A stretch of 64,000 bases of DNA from Pseudomonadota bacterium (GCA_021851405.1 JAJZDW010000004.1:62295-126294); one strand, 5' to 3'. Shown: positions 37,040 through 46,431, counted from the first letter of the stretch. The notes: generated by a model not told the origin, from the letters alone. A program made the numbers and translations.

Positions 37040-38518
37040 ATGACACCAGCGGAAAATCTGGCGCCGCTCCCGGAGACCGGCGCGCCATCATCGGTCGGCC
37101 TCGCCGCCGAGGCGGGTCCGTTCGTGATCAACCTGTGCTCCTCGAGCACGCCCATGGCGCTGCCGCGCGCCGACCTGCCCGAACTGAGCCGCTTCACGTT
37201 CTTCGTGAGCCGCCGCTTCGAGGAAGGCCGCGAGCGGTTCCGTCTGCACATGGGATTCTTCACCACTCAGACCGAAGCGGAGAGCTGGCTCGGGCTGGTG
37301 CGCGAGATTTATCCGGGCGCCTGGGCCGGCGAAGCGCCCGGGAAGAAGCTGCGCGCCCGCGCCGTGGCGGATGCCGAGGCGCAGGCGGCCCATGCGGCCG
37401 GCCCGCATTCGCTCGCGCCCCAGGTCGAGCCGCCGGTCGAGGCACCGGTCGAGACACCGGCCCCGCTGGCGCTCTCGCTCGTTGAGGCTCCCGAAGCATC
37501 GCAGACGGTACCGACGCTGCATCCGCCTGCTGAGGCGAAAGCCGCACCCGCATCCGCATCCGCATCCGCATCCGCACCCGCGCCTGCGCCTGCGCCTGCG
37601 TCCGAGCCTGCGCCCGCGCCAGCCCCTCTCCGCGCGGCGGTCCCGCCGTCGCGCGCCGCCGCCGGCCCTGCGGGACGTGCCTCCGCGGAACCGACCCGCA
37701 CACCGACCGTGTTCGGGAATTCCAACATCAAGGAAGTCTTGGCGTCCCTCGATGAGCCTCTGGAGGCGACCGGCGCGACCCGCGCATTGCCGATTCCCGA
37801 GGCGGCGCTCTCCGATGCCCAGGCGCTGCAGTACCTCGAAGGGCGTACCCCCGAGGCGCTCGCCAAGCCGGCCGCTTTCGCCGTGCAGCTGAAGTGGTCG
37901 GTGCAGCCGATCGCATTTGAGAAGCTGCCGCCGCTGGCGATCTTCAGCGCCTACACGCTGTACTGCGTCGAGGGCAGCCGCGAGGGCCGCAAGTGGTACG
38001 GGCTGCGCCTGGGATTCTTCAACGATCCGATCTCCGCCAAGCAAGTTGCGGGCTACGTCCGTTCGGAATTCCCCTCGGCCGCCGTGGTGCCCGTGAGCGG
38101 CGATGAGCGCCAGCGCGTGAGCGGGGAGTCCGGCGCGCCGCCGCCGCGCTCGGCCCCGCTGGCCGCACAGACCGTGGACCACGAGTTCAAGTTGTTCGAC
38201 GAAGAGGCATCGGCTCGCGCCGGCGCGCCGCACGCGAGCGCGGCTGCGCCGCCGCCGAAGGCGCCGGTGCACGAGCTGCGGCCGGCGGCCATGGCCAAGC
38301 GAGCCTCCGGGGGCGGCAAGGTGCACGCGCGTGAGCGCCGCGCACCGCAGACGCTGGAGGAGACTTTGGAGATTCTCGGTGCGCACGAACTGACCATCGA
38401 AGATCGGCGCGACGAGGCCGGCGATGCGCGTGGTTCGGGCGGGGCCCGCAAGGTGGAGAAGAGCACGCCGTTCACGCGGCTGCTCGAGCGGTTGGGCGAG
38501 CGAGTCCGCAAGAACTGA
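37040..38518 (+). CDS. Protein with two SPOR-like regions, under c-di-GMP riboswitch
   Basis: This 492-residue protein has no signal peptide or membrane segment that I can see. Two similar regions, about residues 27-98 (FVINLCSSSTPM, FTFFVSRRFEEGRERFRLHMGFFTTQTEAESWL) and 290-355 (FAVQLKWSVQPI, YTLYCVEGSREGRKWYGLRLGFFNDPISAKQVAGYV), look like SPOR-type modules. Between them is a long Ala/Pro/Ser-rich linker encoded in part by hexamer repeats. The C-terminus (residues ~430-492) is charged: TLEETLEILGAHELTIE then a basic end. The upstream riboswitch implies control by c-di-GMP. The role is unknown; envelope, pilus or surface-attachment functions are possible. It ends 29 bases from a convergent gene. 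Confidence 0.75.
   Translation: MTPAENLAPLPETGAPSSVGLAAEAGPFVINLCSSSTPMALPRADLPELSRFTFFVSRRFEEGRERFRLHMGFFTTQTEAESWLGLVREIYPGAWAGEAPGKKLRARAVADAEAQAAHAAGPHSLAPQVEPPVEAPVETPAPLALSLVEAPEASQTVPTLHPPAEAKAAPASASASASAPAPAPAPASEPAPAPAPLRAAVPPSRAAAGPAGRASAEPTRTPTVFGNSNIKEVLASLDEPLEATGATRALPIPEAALSDAQALQYLEGRTPEALAKPAAFAVQLKWSVQPIAFEKLPPLAIFSAYTLYCVEGSREGRKWYGLRLGFFNDPISAKQVAGYVRSEFPSAAVVPVSGDERQRVSGESGAPPPRSAPLAAQTVDHEFKLFDEEASARAGAPHASAAAPPPKAPVHELRPAAMAKRASGGGKVHARERRAPQTLEETLEILGAHELTIEDRRDEAGDARGSGGARKVEKSTPFTRLLERLGERVRKN
37544..37621 (+). repeat. Hexanucleotide tandem repeat in the SPOR-like gene
   Basis: Thirteen consecutive hexamers of the form GC(A/G)(C/T)C(C/T) include GCATCC x4 and GCGCCT x3, coding for Ala-Ser and Ala-Pro pairs. 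Changes of repeat number would keep the frame and only alter linker length. Confidence 0.85.
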
Positions 38519-38547
38519 CGGCCCAGCGGCGGCGCAGACCTCGCCGT

Positions 38548-38850
38548 TCAGCGCGGGCCGAACAGCTTGTGCAGCTCGCTCAGCGCCTGATCGCTCGCCC
38601 CGCCGTTGCCCGCCGCGTATGCGCCGGGGCGCGGGCGGAAGAAATCACAGAAGTTCGCCCCTTCCTTGTTGCGCACCTCCTCGGCGCTCTGCTCGCGGCA
38701 GGCGCCCGTGACGCGCGGATCGTACTCGCGGCACATCCGGCACGCGTGCAGCTGTGCGCGGCAGTTCGGGCACTCCTCCAGGCGGCGCAGCGGTAGCGCC
38801 AGATCCGCCAGCGAGACGCCGCACTTCCAGCAGACCAGCTCGTGGGCCAT
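38548..38850 (-). CDS. Small zinc-ribbon protein of unknown function
   Basis: This 100-residue protein starts MAHELVCWKCG and has two CxxC pairs (CWKC and CPNC) followed by CRMCREYDP and two more Cys, enough for one or two zinc sites. ATG 38850 is preferred to an upstream ATG at 38859. It lies 15 bases after the uvrA stop and is probably co-transcribed with it. Function unknown; proteins of this look are conserved in gammaproteobacteria. Confidence 0.65.
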   Translation of the reverse strand: MAHELVCWKCGVSLADLALPLRRLEECPNCRAQLHACRMCREYDPRVTGACREQSAEEVRNKEGANFCDFFRPRPGAYAAGNGGASDQALSELHKLFGPR

Positions 38851-38865
38851 GGCGGGCACTGTATC

Positions 38866-41800
38866 TCAATCCGCGTCGCAGCGCGTCGCGAGGAACTGCG
38901 CGAGCACCCGCCCGGTGTGCGAGTGCTTGGCGCGGCGCGCCACCGCAGCCGGAGGACCTTGCGCGACGAGCCTTCCGCCGCGCTCGCCCGCCTCCGGACC
39001 CATGTCCAGGATCCAATCCGCCTCGGCCATCACATCCAAGTTGTGCTCCACCACGACCACGGTATTGCCGGCATCGACCAGTCGGTGCAGTACGTGGAGC
39101 AGCTTCTCGACATCGGCCATGTGCAGCCCCACGGTCGGCTCATCGAGCACATAGAGTGTGTGCCGTGCCGCGCGCGCCGCGACCCCGGGGCGCTCCGGCG
39201 GCCCCGGCTCACGCACCTTGGCGAGTTCCGTGACGAGCTTGATGCGCTGCGCTTCGCCGCCGGAGAGCGTCGGGCTCTGCTGGCCGAGCGTCAGATACCC
39301 CAAGCCGACATCCTGCAGCAGCTTCAGCGCGTGGTGGATGCGCCCATGCGCGGCAAAGAACGGCACCGCTTCGTCGACATTCATCATCAACACATCGCCG
39401 ATGTTCTTGCCGCGCCAGAGCACCGAGAGCGTCTCGGCGCTGAAGCGCCGGCCGGCGCAGACATCGCAGAGCACCTTCACATCCGGCAGGAAGCTCATCT
39501 CGATGGTCTGTACGCCCTGGCCTTCACAGGCCTCGCAGCGCCCACCGGCGGTGTTGAAGGAAAAACGGCTCGCGGTGTAGCCGCGCAGGCGCGCTTCGCT
39601 GGTGGCCGCGAAGATTCGCCGGATGTCGTCCCAGAATCCGATGTAGGTCGCCGGGCAGGAGCGCGGGGTCTTGCCGATCGGCGTCTGATCCACCTCCAGC
39701 ACCCGCCCGAGGTGCTCCAGTCCGCGCACCGCGCGACAGCCGGCCAGCTCGCTGCGGCGCGGCCGGCCCGCACGCGGCGCGCTCCTGGCTCGAGCCGCCT
39801 TATCGGCCGGGCCGAGCAGGCGGCGCAGATTGGTGTAGAGCACGTCCCGCGCAACGGTCGACTTGCCCGAACCACTCACTCCCGTGATCACCACGAGTCT
39901 CTCGAGCGGGATCTGCACATCGCCCTTGACGTTGTGCAGCGAAACATCCTGCAACGTCAGGTGCGGGGTCTTCGCATTCGTTGCACGGCGCGGCTCGGCC
40001 GGATGACGCAACGGTCGGCGCAGGAAGCGCCCGGTGATGGAGCGGGGGTTGCGCATCAGTTCCTTCACCGTTCCGGCGCCGACGATCTGCCCGCCCTGAA
40101 CGCCGGCGCCGGGGCCCAGATCCAGGATGTGATCGGCGCGGCGGATCGTATCCTCGTCATGCTCCACGACCACCAGCGTGTTGCGGTGGCTGGCGAGCTC
40201 CCCGAGCGCATCGAGCAGGATCTCGTTGTCGCGCGGATGCAGGCCGATGGTCGGCTCATCGAGCACGTAGCACACGCCCTGCAGGTTCGAGCCGAGCTGC
40301 GCGGCCAGCCGGATGCGCTGGGCCTCGCCCCCGGAGAGGGTCGGTGCCGAGCGGTCGAGCTGCAGGTAACCGAGGCCGACGCGCTCGAGAAACGCCAATC
40401 GCGAGCGGATCTCGGCGAGGAGGTCGCGCGCGATCTGCCGTTCGCGCCCCGAGAGCTTCAGCCGGCGGAAGAATTCCGCGGCGCGTCCCACCGGCTCGAG
40501 GGCCAGCGCGGCGATGGAGCGTTCGCGAAATCGCACGCTGAGCGCCACCGGGTTCAGGCGCTGGCCCGTGCAGGCCGGACAGGGCTGCGGCTCGTCTTCG
40601 AGCCAGTCATTCCACCAGTGTTCCTCGCCGCTCTGCTCGGCGTCGAATCCCGCCATCGCCACACCCGTGCCGTAGCAGCTCTCGCACCAGCCGTGCTTGG
40701 AGTTGAATGAGAACAAACGCGGATCGGGTTCGGCGAAGCTGCGCCCGCACGACGGACACGCCCGCTTGGTGGAGAACACGGTGACGCGCGCGGCAGGGGG
40801 CGCGAGCACGTGCACCAGGCCTTTGCCGAAATCCAGCGCGCGCGTGAGCGCCTGGTGCAGTTCGGTGTCGGTGCGCGCACCGATCTCGATGGTGGCCACC
40901 GGCAGCTCGATCGTGTGCTCCTTGAAGCGCGAGAGCCGTGGCCACTTCGCGGTGGGCAGCGCGGTGCCGTCGACACGCAGGGTCTTGAACCCCTTCTTGT
41001 GCGCCCACTTGGCGAGGTCCGTGTAATAGCCCTTGCGCGCCACGACCAGCGGTGCGAGCAGTTCGATGCGCTTGCCACGGTACTCGCGCAGCAGCCGCGC
41101 GGCGATTGACGCCGGGCTCTGCGGTTCGATCGCGAGGTCGCATTCGGGGCAGAACTGCGTTCCGAGCTTCACGTAGAGCAGGCGCAGGAAGTGATAGATC
41201 TCCGTCAGAGTCGCCACCGTGCTCTTGCGCCCGCCGCGGCTGGTGCGCTGCTCGATGGCGACCGTCGGCGGAATGCCGAAGATCGCGTCCACGTCCGGAC
41301 GGGCCGCCGGCTGCACGAACTGACGCGCGTACGCGTTCAGAGACTCCAGGTAGCGGCGCTGACCCTCGTTGAACAGAATGTCGAAGGCGAGTGTCGATTT
41401 GCCGGAGCCGGACACCCCGGTGATCACCGTGAATCGATTGCGCGGGATGCGCGCATCGATGCTCTTGAGATTGTGCTCACGGGCATTGTGAATGACGATG
41501 TCGTGGCGCGCGGCCGGGTCAACCAGCGCTCGGCTCGGGACCGGCTCGGCGACCGTGGCGACTGACGGCACGGCCGTCGGCTCTGCGGCCAGGGAGAGCT
41601 CGTATTCCACGAGCGCCCGGGCGGTGTGCGACTCCGGGTGCGCGCGTACCTCCGCCGGCGTACCGGTGCAGACGATGGTGCCGCCTTCCTCGCCGCCTTC
41701 CGGGCCGAGGTCGATGATCCAGTCGCTCTCGCGGATCACATCGAGGTTGTGTTCGATCACGAGCAGCGAGTGGCCCGCGGCGAGCAACTTGCGAAACGCC

Positions 41801-44595
41801 ATCAGCAGCCGCGTCACATCCTGGAAATGCAACCCCGTCGTGGGTTCATCGAACAGGAACAGCTTGCCTTTGTGCGTGATGCTCGAGAGCACCGAGCCTG
41901 CCTGGGCCAGATGTCCGGCGAGCTTCAGCCGTTGTGCCTCGCCGCCGGAGAGCGTTGGCACCGGTTGACCGAGGGCCACATATTCCAGGCCGACGTCCTC
42001 GAGCGGCGCCAGTCGGGCGCAGATCTCGCGCGAATCGCGAAAGAACTCCAGCGCCTGCGTAACGGTCATCTGGAGCACTTCGGCGATATTCGCGCGCCGG
42101 CCATCGGCGCCCTCGCGACGGATCTCGAGCACCTCGTCGCGGTAGCGGCGGCCGTCGCAGTCGGGGCAGCGCAGATACACATCGGAGAGGAACTGCATCT
42201 CCACGTGCTCGAAGCCGTTGCCGCTGCAGGTCGGGCAGCGTCCGTTGCCGGAGTTGAAGCTGAAGGTACCCGCGGTGTACTTGCGCTCGAGTGCGGCGGG
42301 CTCCGCGGCGAACAGCGCCCGAATGGCGTCGAATGCGCCGACGTAGCTGGCCGGGTTGGAGCGCGTCGTGCGGCCGATCGGACTCTGGTCGACCATGACG
42401 GCATCGTCGATGAGTTCCGCGCCGGCGAGCGCTGCAAACGTCCCGGGCGCCTCGGTCGGCTTGCCGTGATATTTCAGCAACGCCGGGAAGAGCACATCCT
42501 CGATCAGCGTGGATTTGCCGGAGCCGGAAACCCCGGTGACGCATACCAGGCGTTTCAGCGGGATGCGCACCTCGAGGTTCTTCAGATTGTGCTGTGTGAC
42601 GCCGCGCAGCTCTATCCAGCGGTTCGAGCGTGCCTCCGCCACGACCTCACCCGGCGCGGCCGTGCGCGGGCTCGCACCTTCGGCCCGTTCGCTGCCGACT
42701 CGCCTGCGGCCGCTGAGGTACTCCCCGGTCACGGAGTGTGCGCTGCGGCGGATTTCGCGCGGCGTGCCGAAGAAGACGATGTCTCCGCCGCGCTCCCCGG
42801 CGCCGGGGCCCAGATCGAGGATGCGGTCGGCCTCGAGCATGATCTGCGGATCGTGCTCGACGACCAGCAGCGAGTTACCGGCGTCGCGCAGCCGCTTCAT
42901 CACCGTGATGACCCGCTGCATGTCGCGCGGGTGCAGACCGATCGACGGTTCATCGAGCACGAACAGCGTATTGACCAGCGAGGTGCCGAGCGCCGTAGTG
43001 AGGTTGATGCGTTGCACCTCGCCGCCCGAGAGCGTGCGCGACTGGCGGTCGAGCGTCAGGTACCCGAGGCCGACCTCGGCGAGGTAGTCGAAACGCGCGC
43101 GGATCTGCTCGAGTAGCAGGTCGGCCGCCTCATCGAGCGGTTTCGGCAGCCGCAGCGCGCCGAAGAATTCCCGAGCCCGGCTTACCGGCAGCAGCATCAG
43201 ATCGTGCAGCGAGAGTCCCGGCAGACTCTGGCGCGTCGCCTCGCTCCACTGCGTGCCGCGTGGCTGGAAGCGCGGCGCGGCGCCGAGGGTCGCGTTGGCC
43301 ACGTCATGGTCGCCGACGCGCCACAGCAGACCTTGCGTCTTCAAGCGCGCTCCGCCGCAGGTCTCACATGGAGTGTAGGCGCGATAGCGTGACAACAGCA
43401 CGCGCACGTGCATCTTGTAGGAGCGGCTCTCGAGCCAGGCGAAGAATCGCTTTGCGCCGTACCAGACGCCCTTGCTCCATTCGCCTTCGCCCTCGATCAC
43501 CCAGTCGCGCTGCTGCGCGGACAGATCACGCCAGGGGGTATCGAGCGGGATGGCGCGCTTGCGCGCGAATTTCTCCAGGTCCTGCTGACATTCCGCGTAG
43601 GACTTCGTCTGCCACGGCTTGATGGCGCCGCCGCGCAGCGTCTTGCCGTCATCCGGCACCACCAGGCCGTAGTCCACGCCGATCACTCGGCCGAAGCCGC
43701 GGCAGGTCTCGCAGGCGCCGAGCGGCGAGTTGAACGAAAAGAGACTGGGTGAGGGCTCCTGGTACGACAGGTCGCACTCGGCGCAGTGCAGGCCACTCGA
43801 GAAGCGCCACACGGCGAGGGTGTTGGGCGGATCGGCGTCATCGACGGCGTGGATAGTGACCTTGCCGCGGCCCACCCGCAGCGCCGTTTCGAGCGCCTCG
43901 AGCACGCGGCTGCGCTCGGTACGCCCGGCGCGCAGACGGTCCTGGATCACCTCGAAGGTCACCGCCGGGGCCGGCGCGGTCTTGCGGCGGCCCCGTGTGC
44001 CGGCGGGCGGGGGCGCGCTCGGGCGCGGCGGGGGTTCGAGGAAGCGGGTGTACCCCTGCTTCTCGAGCAGGACGCGCACCTCTTCGGTCGTGAAGTTTCC
44101 CGGCACTTCAACCGGGAACGTGACCAGCAGGCGCGGATCCCCCGCGGCCGCCGCGCGCTCGAGCAGTTGCTGACGAATGGTCTCGGCACTGTCGCGGCGC
44201 ACCGGGTGTCCGCAGTGCTGGCAGTGCAGCACCGCGGTGCGGGCGAAGAGCAGTTTGAGGTGATCGTTCAACTCGGTCATCGTGCCGACCGTGGAGCGCG
44301 AAGTGCGCACCGGGTTGGTCTGGTCGATGGCGATGGCCGGCGGAATTCCCCCGACGGTGTCGACCTGCGGCTTGTCCATGCGGTCGAGGAACTGGCGCGC
44401 GTACGGCGAGAATGTCTCCACGTAACGACGCTGGCCCTCGGCATAGAGCGTGTCGAACACCAGGGACGATTTGCCCGAACCTGACACGCCCGTCACCACG
44501 ACCAGCTCGTTGAGCGGGATATCGAGGTCGAGGTTCTTCAGGTTGTTCTGGCGTGCGCCGCGTACGCGGATGACGTCTCGAGGGGCGTCGGTCAT
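38866..44595 (-). CDS. uvrA: Tandem (double-length) UvrA-like excinuclease ATPase
   Basis: This 1909-residue protein consists of two UvrA units (about 1-1025 and 1030-1909), so four ABC ATPase modules. Walker A TGVSGSGKS occurs four times, near residues 37, 689, 1061 and 1570. The signatures are LSGGEVQRINL, LSGGEAQRLKLA, LSGGEAQRIRLA and LSGGEAQRIKLV. Each unit has its zinc-finger cysteines (CAECDLSYQEPSPSLFSFNS and CPSCGRSFAEPDPRLFSFNS; RCPTCSGNG and RCEACEGQG). UvrA normally works as a dimer of ~940-residue chains, so this is in effect a covalent dimer with unequal halves; similar long UvrA proteins are known in Xanthomonadales-type bacteria. A canonical uvrA may exist elsewhere. No SOS box is visible upstream. 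Confidence 0.9.
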   Translation of the reverse strand: MTDAPRDVIRVRGARQNNLKNLDLDIPLNELVVVTGVSGSGKSSLVFDTLYAEGQRRYVETFSPYARQFLDRMDKPQVDTVGGIPPAIAIDQTNPVRTSRSTVGTMTELNDHLKLLFARTAVLHCQHCGHPVRRDSAETIRQQLLERAAAAGDPRLLVTFPVEVPGNFTTEEVRVLLEKQGYTRFLEPPPRPSAPPPAGTRGRRKTAPAPAVTFEVIQDRLRAGRTERSRVLEALETALRVGRGKVTIHAVDDADPPNTLAVWRFSSGLHCAECDLSYQEPSPSLFSFNSPLGACETCRGFGRVIGVDYGLVVPDDGKTLRGGAIKPWQTKSYAECQQDLEKFARKRAIPLDTPWRDLSAQQRDWVIEGEGEWSKGVWYGAKRFFAWLESRSYKMHVRVLLSRYRAYTPCETCGGARLKTQGLLWRVGDHDVANATLGAAPRFQPRGTQWSEATRQSLPGLSLHDLMLLPVSRAREFFGALRLPKPLDEAADLLLEQIRARFDYLAEVGLGYLTLDRQSRTLSGGEVQRINLTTALGTSLVNTLFVLDEPSIGLHPRDMQRVITVMKRLRDAGNSLLVVEHDPQIMLEADRILDLGPGAGERGGDIVFFGTPREIRRSAHSVTGEYLSGRRRVGSERAEGASPRTAAPGEVVAEARSNRWIELRGVTQHNLKNLEVRIPLKRLVCVTGVSGSGKSTLIEDVLFPALLKYHGKPTEAPGTFAALAGAELIDDAVMVDQSPIGRTTRSNPASYVGAFDAIRALFAAEPAALERKYTAGTFSFNSGNGRCPTCSGNGFEHVEMQFLSDVYLRCPDCDGRRYRDEVLEIRREGADGRRANIAEVLQMTVTQALEFFRDSREICARLAPLEDVGLEYVALGQPVPTLSGGEAQRLKLAGHLAQAGSVLSSITHKGKLFLFDEPTTGLHFQDVTRLLMAFRKLLAAGHSLLVIEHNLDVIRESDWIIDLGPEGGEEGGTIVCTGTPAEVRAHPESHTARALVEYELSLAAEPTAVPSVATVAEPVPSRALVDPAARHDIVIHNAREHNLKSIDARIPRNRFTVITGVSGSGKSTLAFDILFNEGQRRYLESLNAYARQFVQPAARPDVDAIFGIPPTVAIEQRTSRGGRKSTVATLTEIYHFLRLLYVKLGTQFCPECDLAIEPQSPASIAARLLREYRGKRIELLAPLVVARKGYYTDLAKWAHKKGFKTLRVDGTALPTAKWPRLSRFKEHTIELPVATIEIGARTDTELHQALTRALDFGKGLVHVLAPPAARVTVFSTKRACPSCGRSFAEPDPRLFSFNSKHGWCESCYGTGVAMAGFDAEQSGEEHWWNDWLEDEPQPCPACTGQRLNPVALSVRFRERSIAALALEPVGRAAEFFRRLKLSGRERQIARDLLAEIRSRLAFLERVGLGYLQLDRSAPTLSGGEAQRIRLAAQLGSNLQGVCYVLDEPTIGLHPRDNEILLDALGELASHRNTLVVVEHDEDTIRRADHILDLGPGAGVQGGQIVGAGTVKELMRNPRSITGRFLRRPLRHPAEPRRATNAKTPHLTLQDVSLHNVKGDVQIPLERLVVITGVSGSGKSTVARDVLYTNLRRLLGPADKAARARSAPRAGRPRRSELAGCRAVRGLEHLGRVLEVDQTPIGKTPRSCPATYIGFWDDIRRIFAATSEARLRGYTASRFSFNTAGGRCEACEGQGVQTIEMSFLPDVKVLCDVCAGRRFSAETLSVLWRGKNIGDVLMMNVDEAVPFFAAHGRIHHALKLLQDVGLGYLTLGQQSPTLSGGEAQRIKLVTELAKVREPGPPERPGVAARAARHTLYVLDEPTVGLHMADVEKLLHVLHRLVDAGNTVVVVEHNLDVMAEADWILDMGPEAGERGGRLVAQGPPAAVARRAKHSHTGRVLAQFLATRCDAD

Positions 44596-44989
44596 TCCTT
44601 CACCTTGCGACGGATCGTGTGGGGGCTGTCGGTGCGCGGATGACGCACGTCCACGCTGATTCTACCGTAAAGCGCCCGGATCGGGCGGCCGTCCCGGTGC
44701 GCACATCGCGCGCTTTTTCCATACAGGACAGAGACATGCGCGGTGCTGGATGACGCGCGCCGACGTCGGGGTGACACGGGGTCGGGTCCGTCGGTCCGTC
44801 CCCCGCGGGTGCGGCCCCGGCGCGCAGGTGACAGGTGTCACGTTCCGGTCCTGACCCTTCACACTGCCGTGATGCCTCCTCACGGGCGTACGGTTGGGCA
44901 ATCGGTGCCGATCTCTCGAGGTCGCTGACGTGCACGCGTCTGTCGACTACGACCGCGCACCGTGGCCGTCCAAACCGGGGAGTGTTGCC
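44596..44989. other. Intergenic region between uvrA and the VC0807-like gene
   Basis: This 394-base divergent spacer has no credible gene. It holds the palindrome at 44828-44841 and a GGGGAG ribosome site before 44990. I see no LexA box despite the DNA-repair gene on the left. Confidence 0.6.
44828..44841. promoter_or_regulatory. Palindromic operator candidate
   Basis: GTGACA-GG-TGTCAC is a perfect 6-bp inverted repeat with a 2-base centre, about 150 bases upstream of the VC0807-like gene and 233 from the uvrA start. Such compact dyads usually bind a dimeric repressor, but no regulator is encoded next to it. Confidence 0.4.
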
Positions 44990-45733
44990 ATGACCGCCCA
45001 TGAACCTGCATCACCGATCGCATCGTCGAGCGCCGCATCGAGACCCGATGCCGAGGTCGCTGCCACCGCGAACGCTCCTCGGCCCGCGATGCTGCCGATG
45101 CTGCGAGAGATGCTCATCGATGCCGGCATCCCCTGGGTTTGTTACCAGGCGTCGATGGCCTACCTGTCTCACTCCGAGGTCGTCGCGTTGGTGATCGCGA
45201 GTGTCTTCCCGACGGTGAAGACGCTCTACGGGCTGTCTCGGCGGCGCACTCTCGATCCGGTGAGTCTGGTGATTCTCGCCGGGCTGCTGTTCGGGCTCGG
45301 CGCGTTGGCGTTCGGCGGCGGTGTGAAAATACTGCTGGTGCGTGAGTCGCTGTTCACCGGCGCATTCGGCCTCGCCTGCCTGATCTCGCTGCTCGTGCGC
45401 TCGCGCCGTCCGGTGATGTTCTATTTCGGGCGCTTCTTTGCCGCCGGCAGCGATCCGCGCCAGCGCGCGGCGTTCGATCAGAACTGGCAGTATCCGGCCT
45501 TTCGCCGCGTCCAGCGCATCATGACACTCGTCTGGGGACTGGTGTTCGTCGGGGAGTTCACGCTGCGGGTCGTATTCATCTACACCCTCTCCCCCGCGAG
45601 GGTACTCGCGGTCTCTCCGCTGGTGCTCGGCGGGGCGTCCGTGCTGACGATGCTGTGGACGTTCCGCTACGCGGCGCGTGCGAGTAAGGCCGGCGCCGCC
45701 CGTCGAGCTGCCGCCGCAGCGTTGGGGGAGTGA
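44990..45733 (+). CDS. VC0807-family integral membrane protein
   Basis: This 247-residue protein has about five or six hydrophobic segments in the second two-thirds (e.g. SVFPTVKTLYGLSRRRTLDPVSLVILAGLLFGLGA). The family pattern is FPTxxTLYxLxRxRxxDxxSL followed by LLVRESLFTGAFGLACLISLL and RPVMFYFGRFF. ATG 44990 follows GGGGAG; the longer open frame upstream is not needed. Known members are of unknown function. Its stop overlaps the next start (GTGA). Confidence 0.8.
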   Translation: MTAHEPASPIASSSAASRPDAEVAATANAPRPAMLPMLREMLIDAGIPWVCYQASMAYLSHSEVVALVIASVFPTVKTLYGLSRRRTLDPVSLVILAGLLFGLGALAFGGGVKILLVRESLFTGAFGLACLISLLVRSRRPVMFYFGRFFAAGSDPRQRAAFDQNWQYPAFRRVQRIMTLVWGLVFVGEFTLRVVFIYTLSPARVLAVSPLVLGGASVLTMLWTFRYAARASKAGAARRAAAAALGE

Positions 45734-46431
45734 GCGCGACGCCCCCCGTGCGCTATGATCCGGGTTGTTGCGCGCCGCAGATTTTTCACGAGGCGCCGTC
45801 CTGGAATCGCACTGCGGTGACCTACCACGCCCTGCTCGTCCATCCCAGCTCGCCCGCGTCTGCGGCGCTCACCCTCGTCGCACAGGCGCAGCGGCTGCGC
45901 GCGGACGCGTTGACGCTGCGGTTCGTCCTGAGCGGACCGCTGCAGCACCTGCGCGTGCCCGCAGAAACCTCCGGTGCGCGTGCCGAGGAGCTGTGGCGGC
46001 ACACCTGCTTCGAGGCCTTCGTGACGCTCGAGCACGTACCGGGGTACCTGGAATTGAACTTCTCGCCGTCACGGGCCTGGCAGGCGTATCGCTTCAGTGC
46101 GCGGCGGGTCGGGATGACGCTGGCGGAGCTGCCCGCGCCGCCAGTCCTGACGGTCGGGCACCGCGAGTGCCGAGAACCTCAAGGGCGCACGCGCCGCGCG
46201 GATGACGCCCTCGTGCTCGAGGCGCTCGTGTGTCTGCCGGCACCCTACGCCGAGGGGCGCCACGCGCTGCAGCTCGCGCTCTGCGCGGTGCTCGAGGACG
46301 AGGCCGGCGCCCTGTCGTACTGGGCGTTGCGGCACGCGGCCGGCCGGCCCGACTTTCATCATCCGGATGCGTTTGCGCTCACGCTCGATGCCACCGACGC
46401 GGACCGCCAGCCGGTGACGGACCCGGCATGA
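45730..46431 (+). CDS. DOMON-like domain protein
   Basis: This 233-residue protein carries a DOMON-like type 9 region: LTLRFVLSGPLQHLRVP, RAEELWRHTCFEAFV, YLELNFSPSRAWQAYRF and LSYWALRHAAGRPDFHHPDAFALTL. The family is a carbohydrate-binding-like beta sandwich of unknown role. There is no clear signal peptide. GTG 45730 overlaps the previous stop; its own stop lies next to the start of the NamZ-like gene (ATGA), so the three are coupled. Confidence 0.75.
   Translation: MSATPPVRYDPGCCAPQIFHEAPSWNRTAVTYHALLVHPSSPASAALTLVAQAQRLRADALTLRFVLSGPLQHLRVPAETSGARAEELWRHTCFEAFVTLEHVPGYLELNFSPSRAWQAYRFSARRVGMTLAELPAPPVLTVGHRECREPQGRTRRADDALVLEALVCLPAPYAEGRHALQLALCAVLEDEAGALSYWALRHAAGRPDFHHPDAFALTLDATDADRQPVTDPA

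Noticed and set aside
37544-37621. CRISPR-like repeat array
   Set aside because: Units are 6 bases, coding, without spacers.
38842-43116. Very long plus-strand open frames opposite uvrA
   Set aside because: These are antisense shadows of uvrA without start context or recognisable domains.
44596-44700. SOS box for uvrA
   Set aside because: No CTGT-N8-ACAG or near variant is present upstream of the uvrA start.
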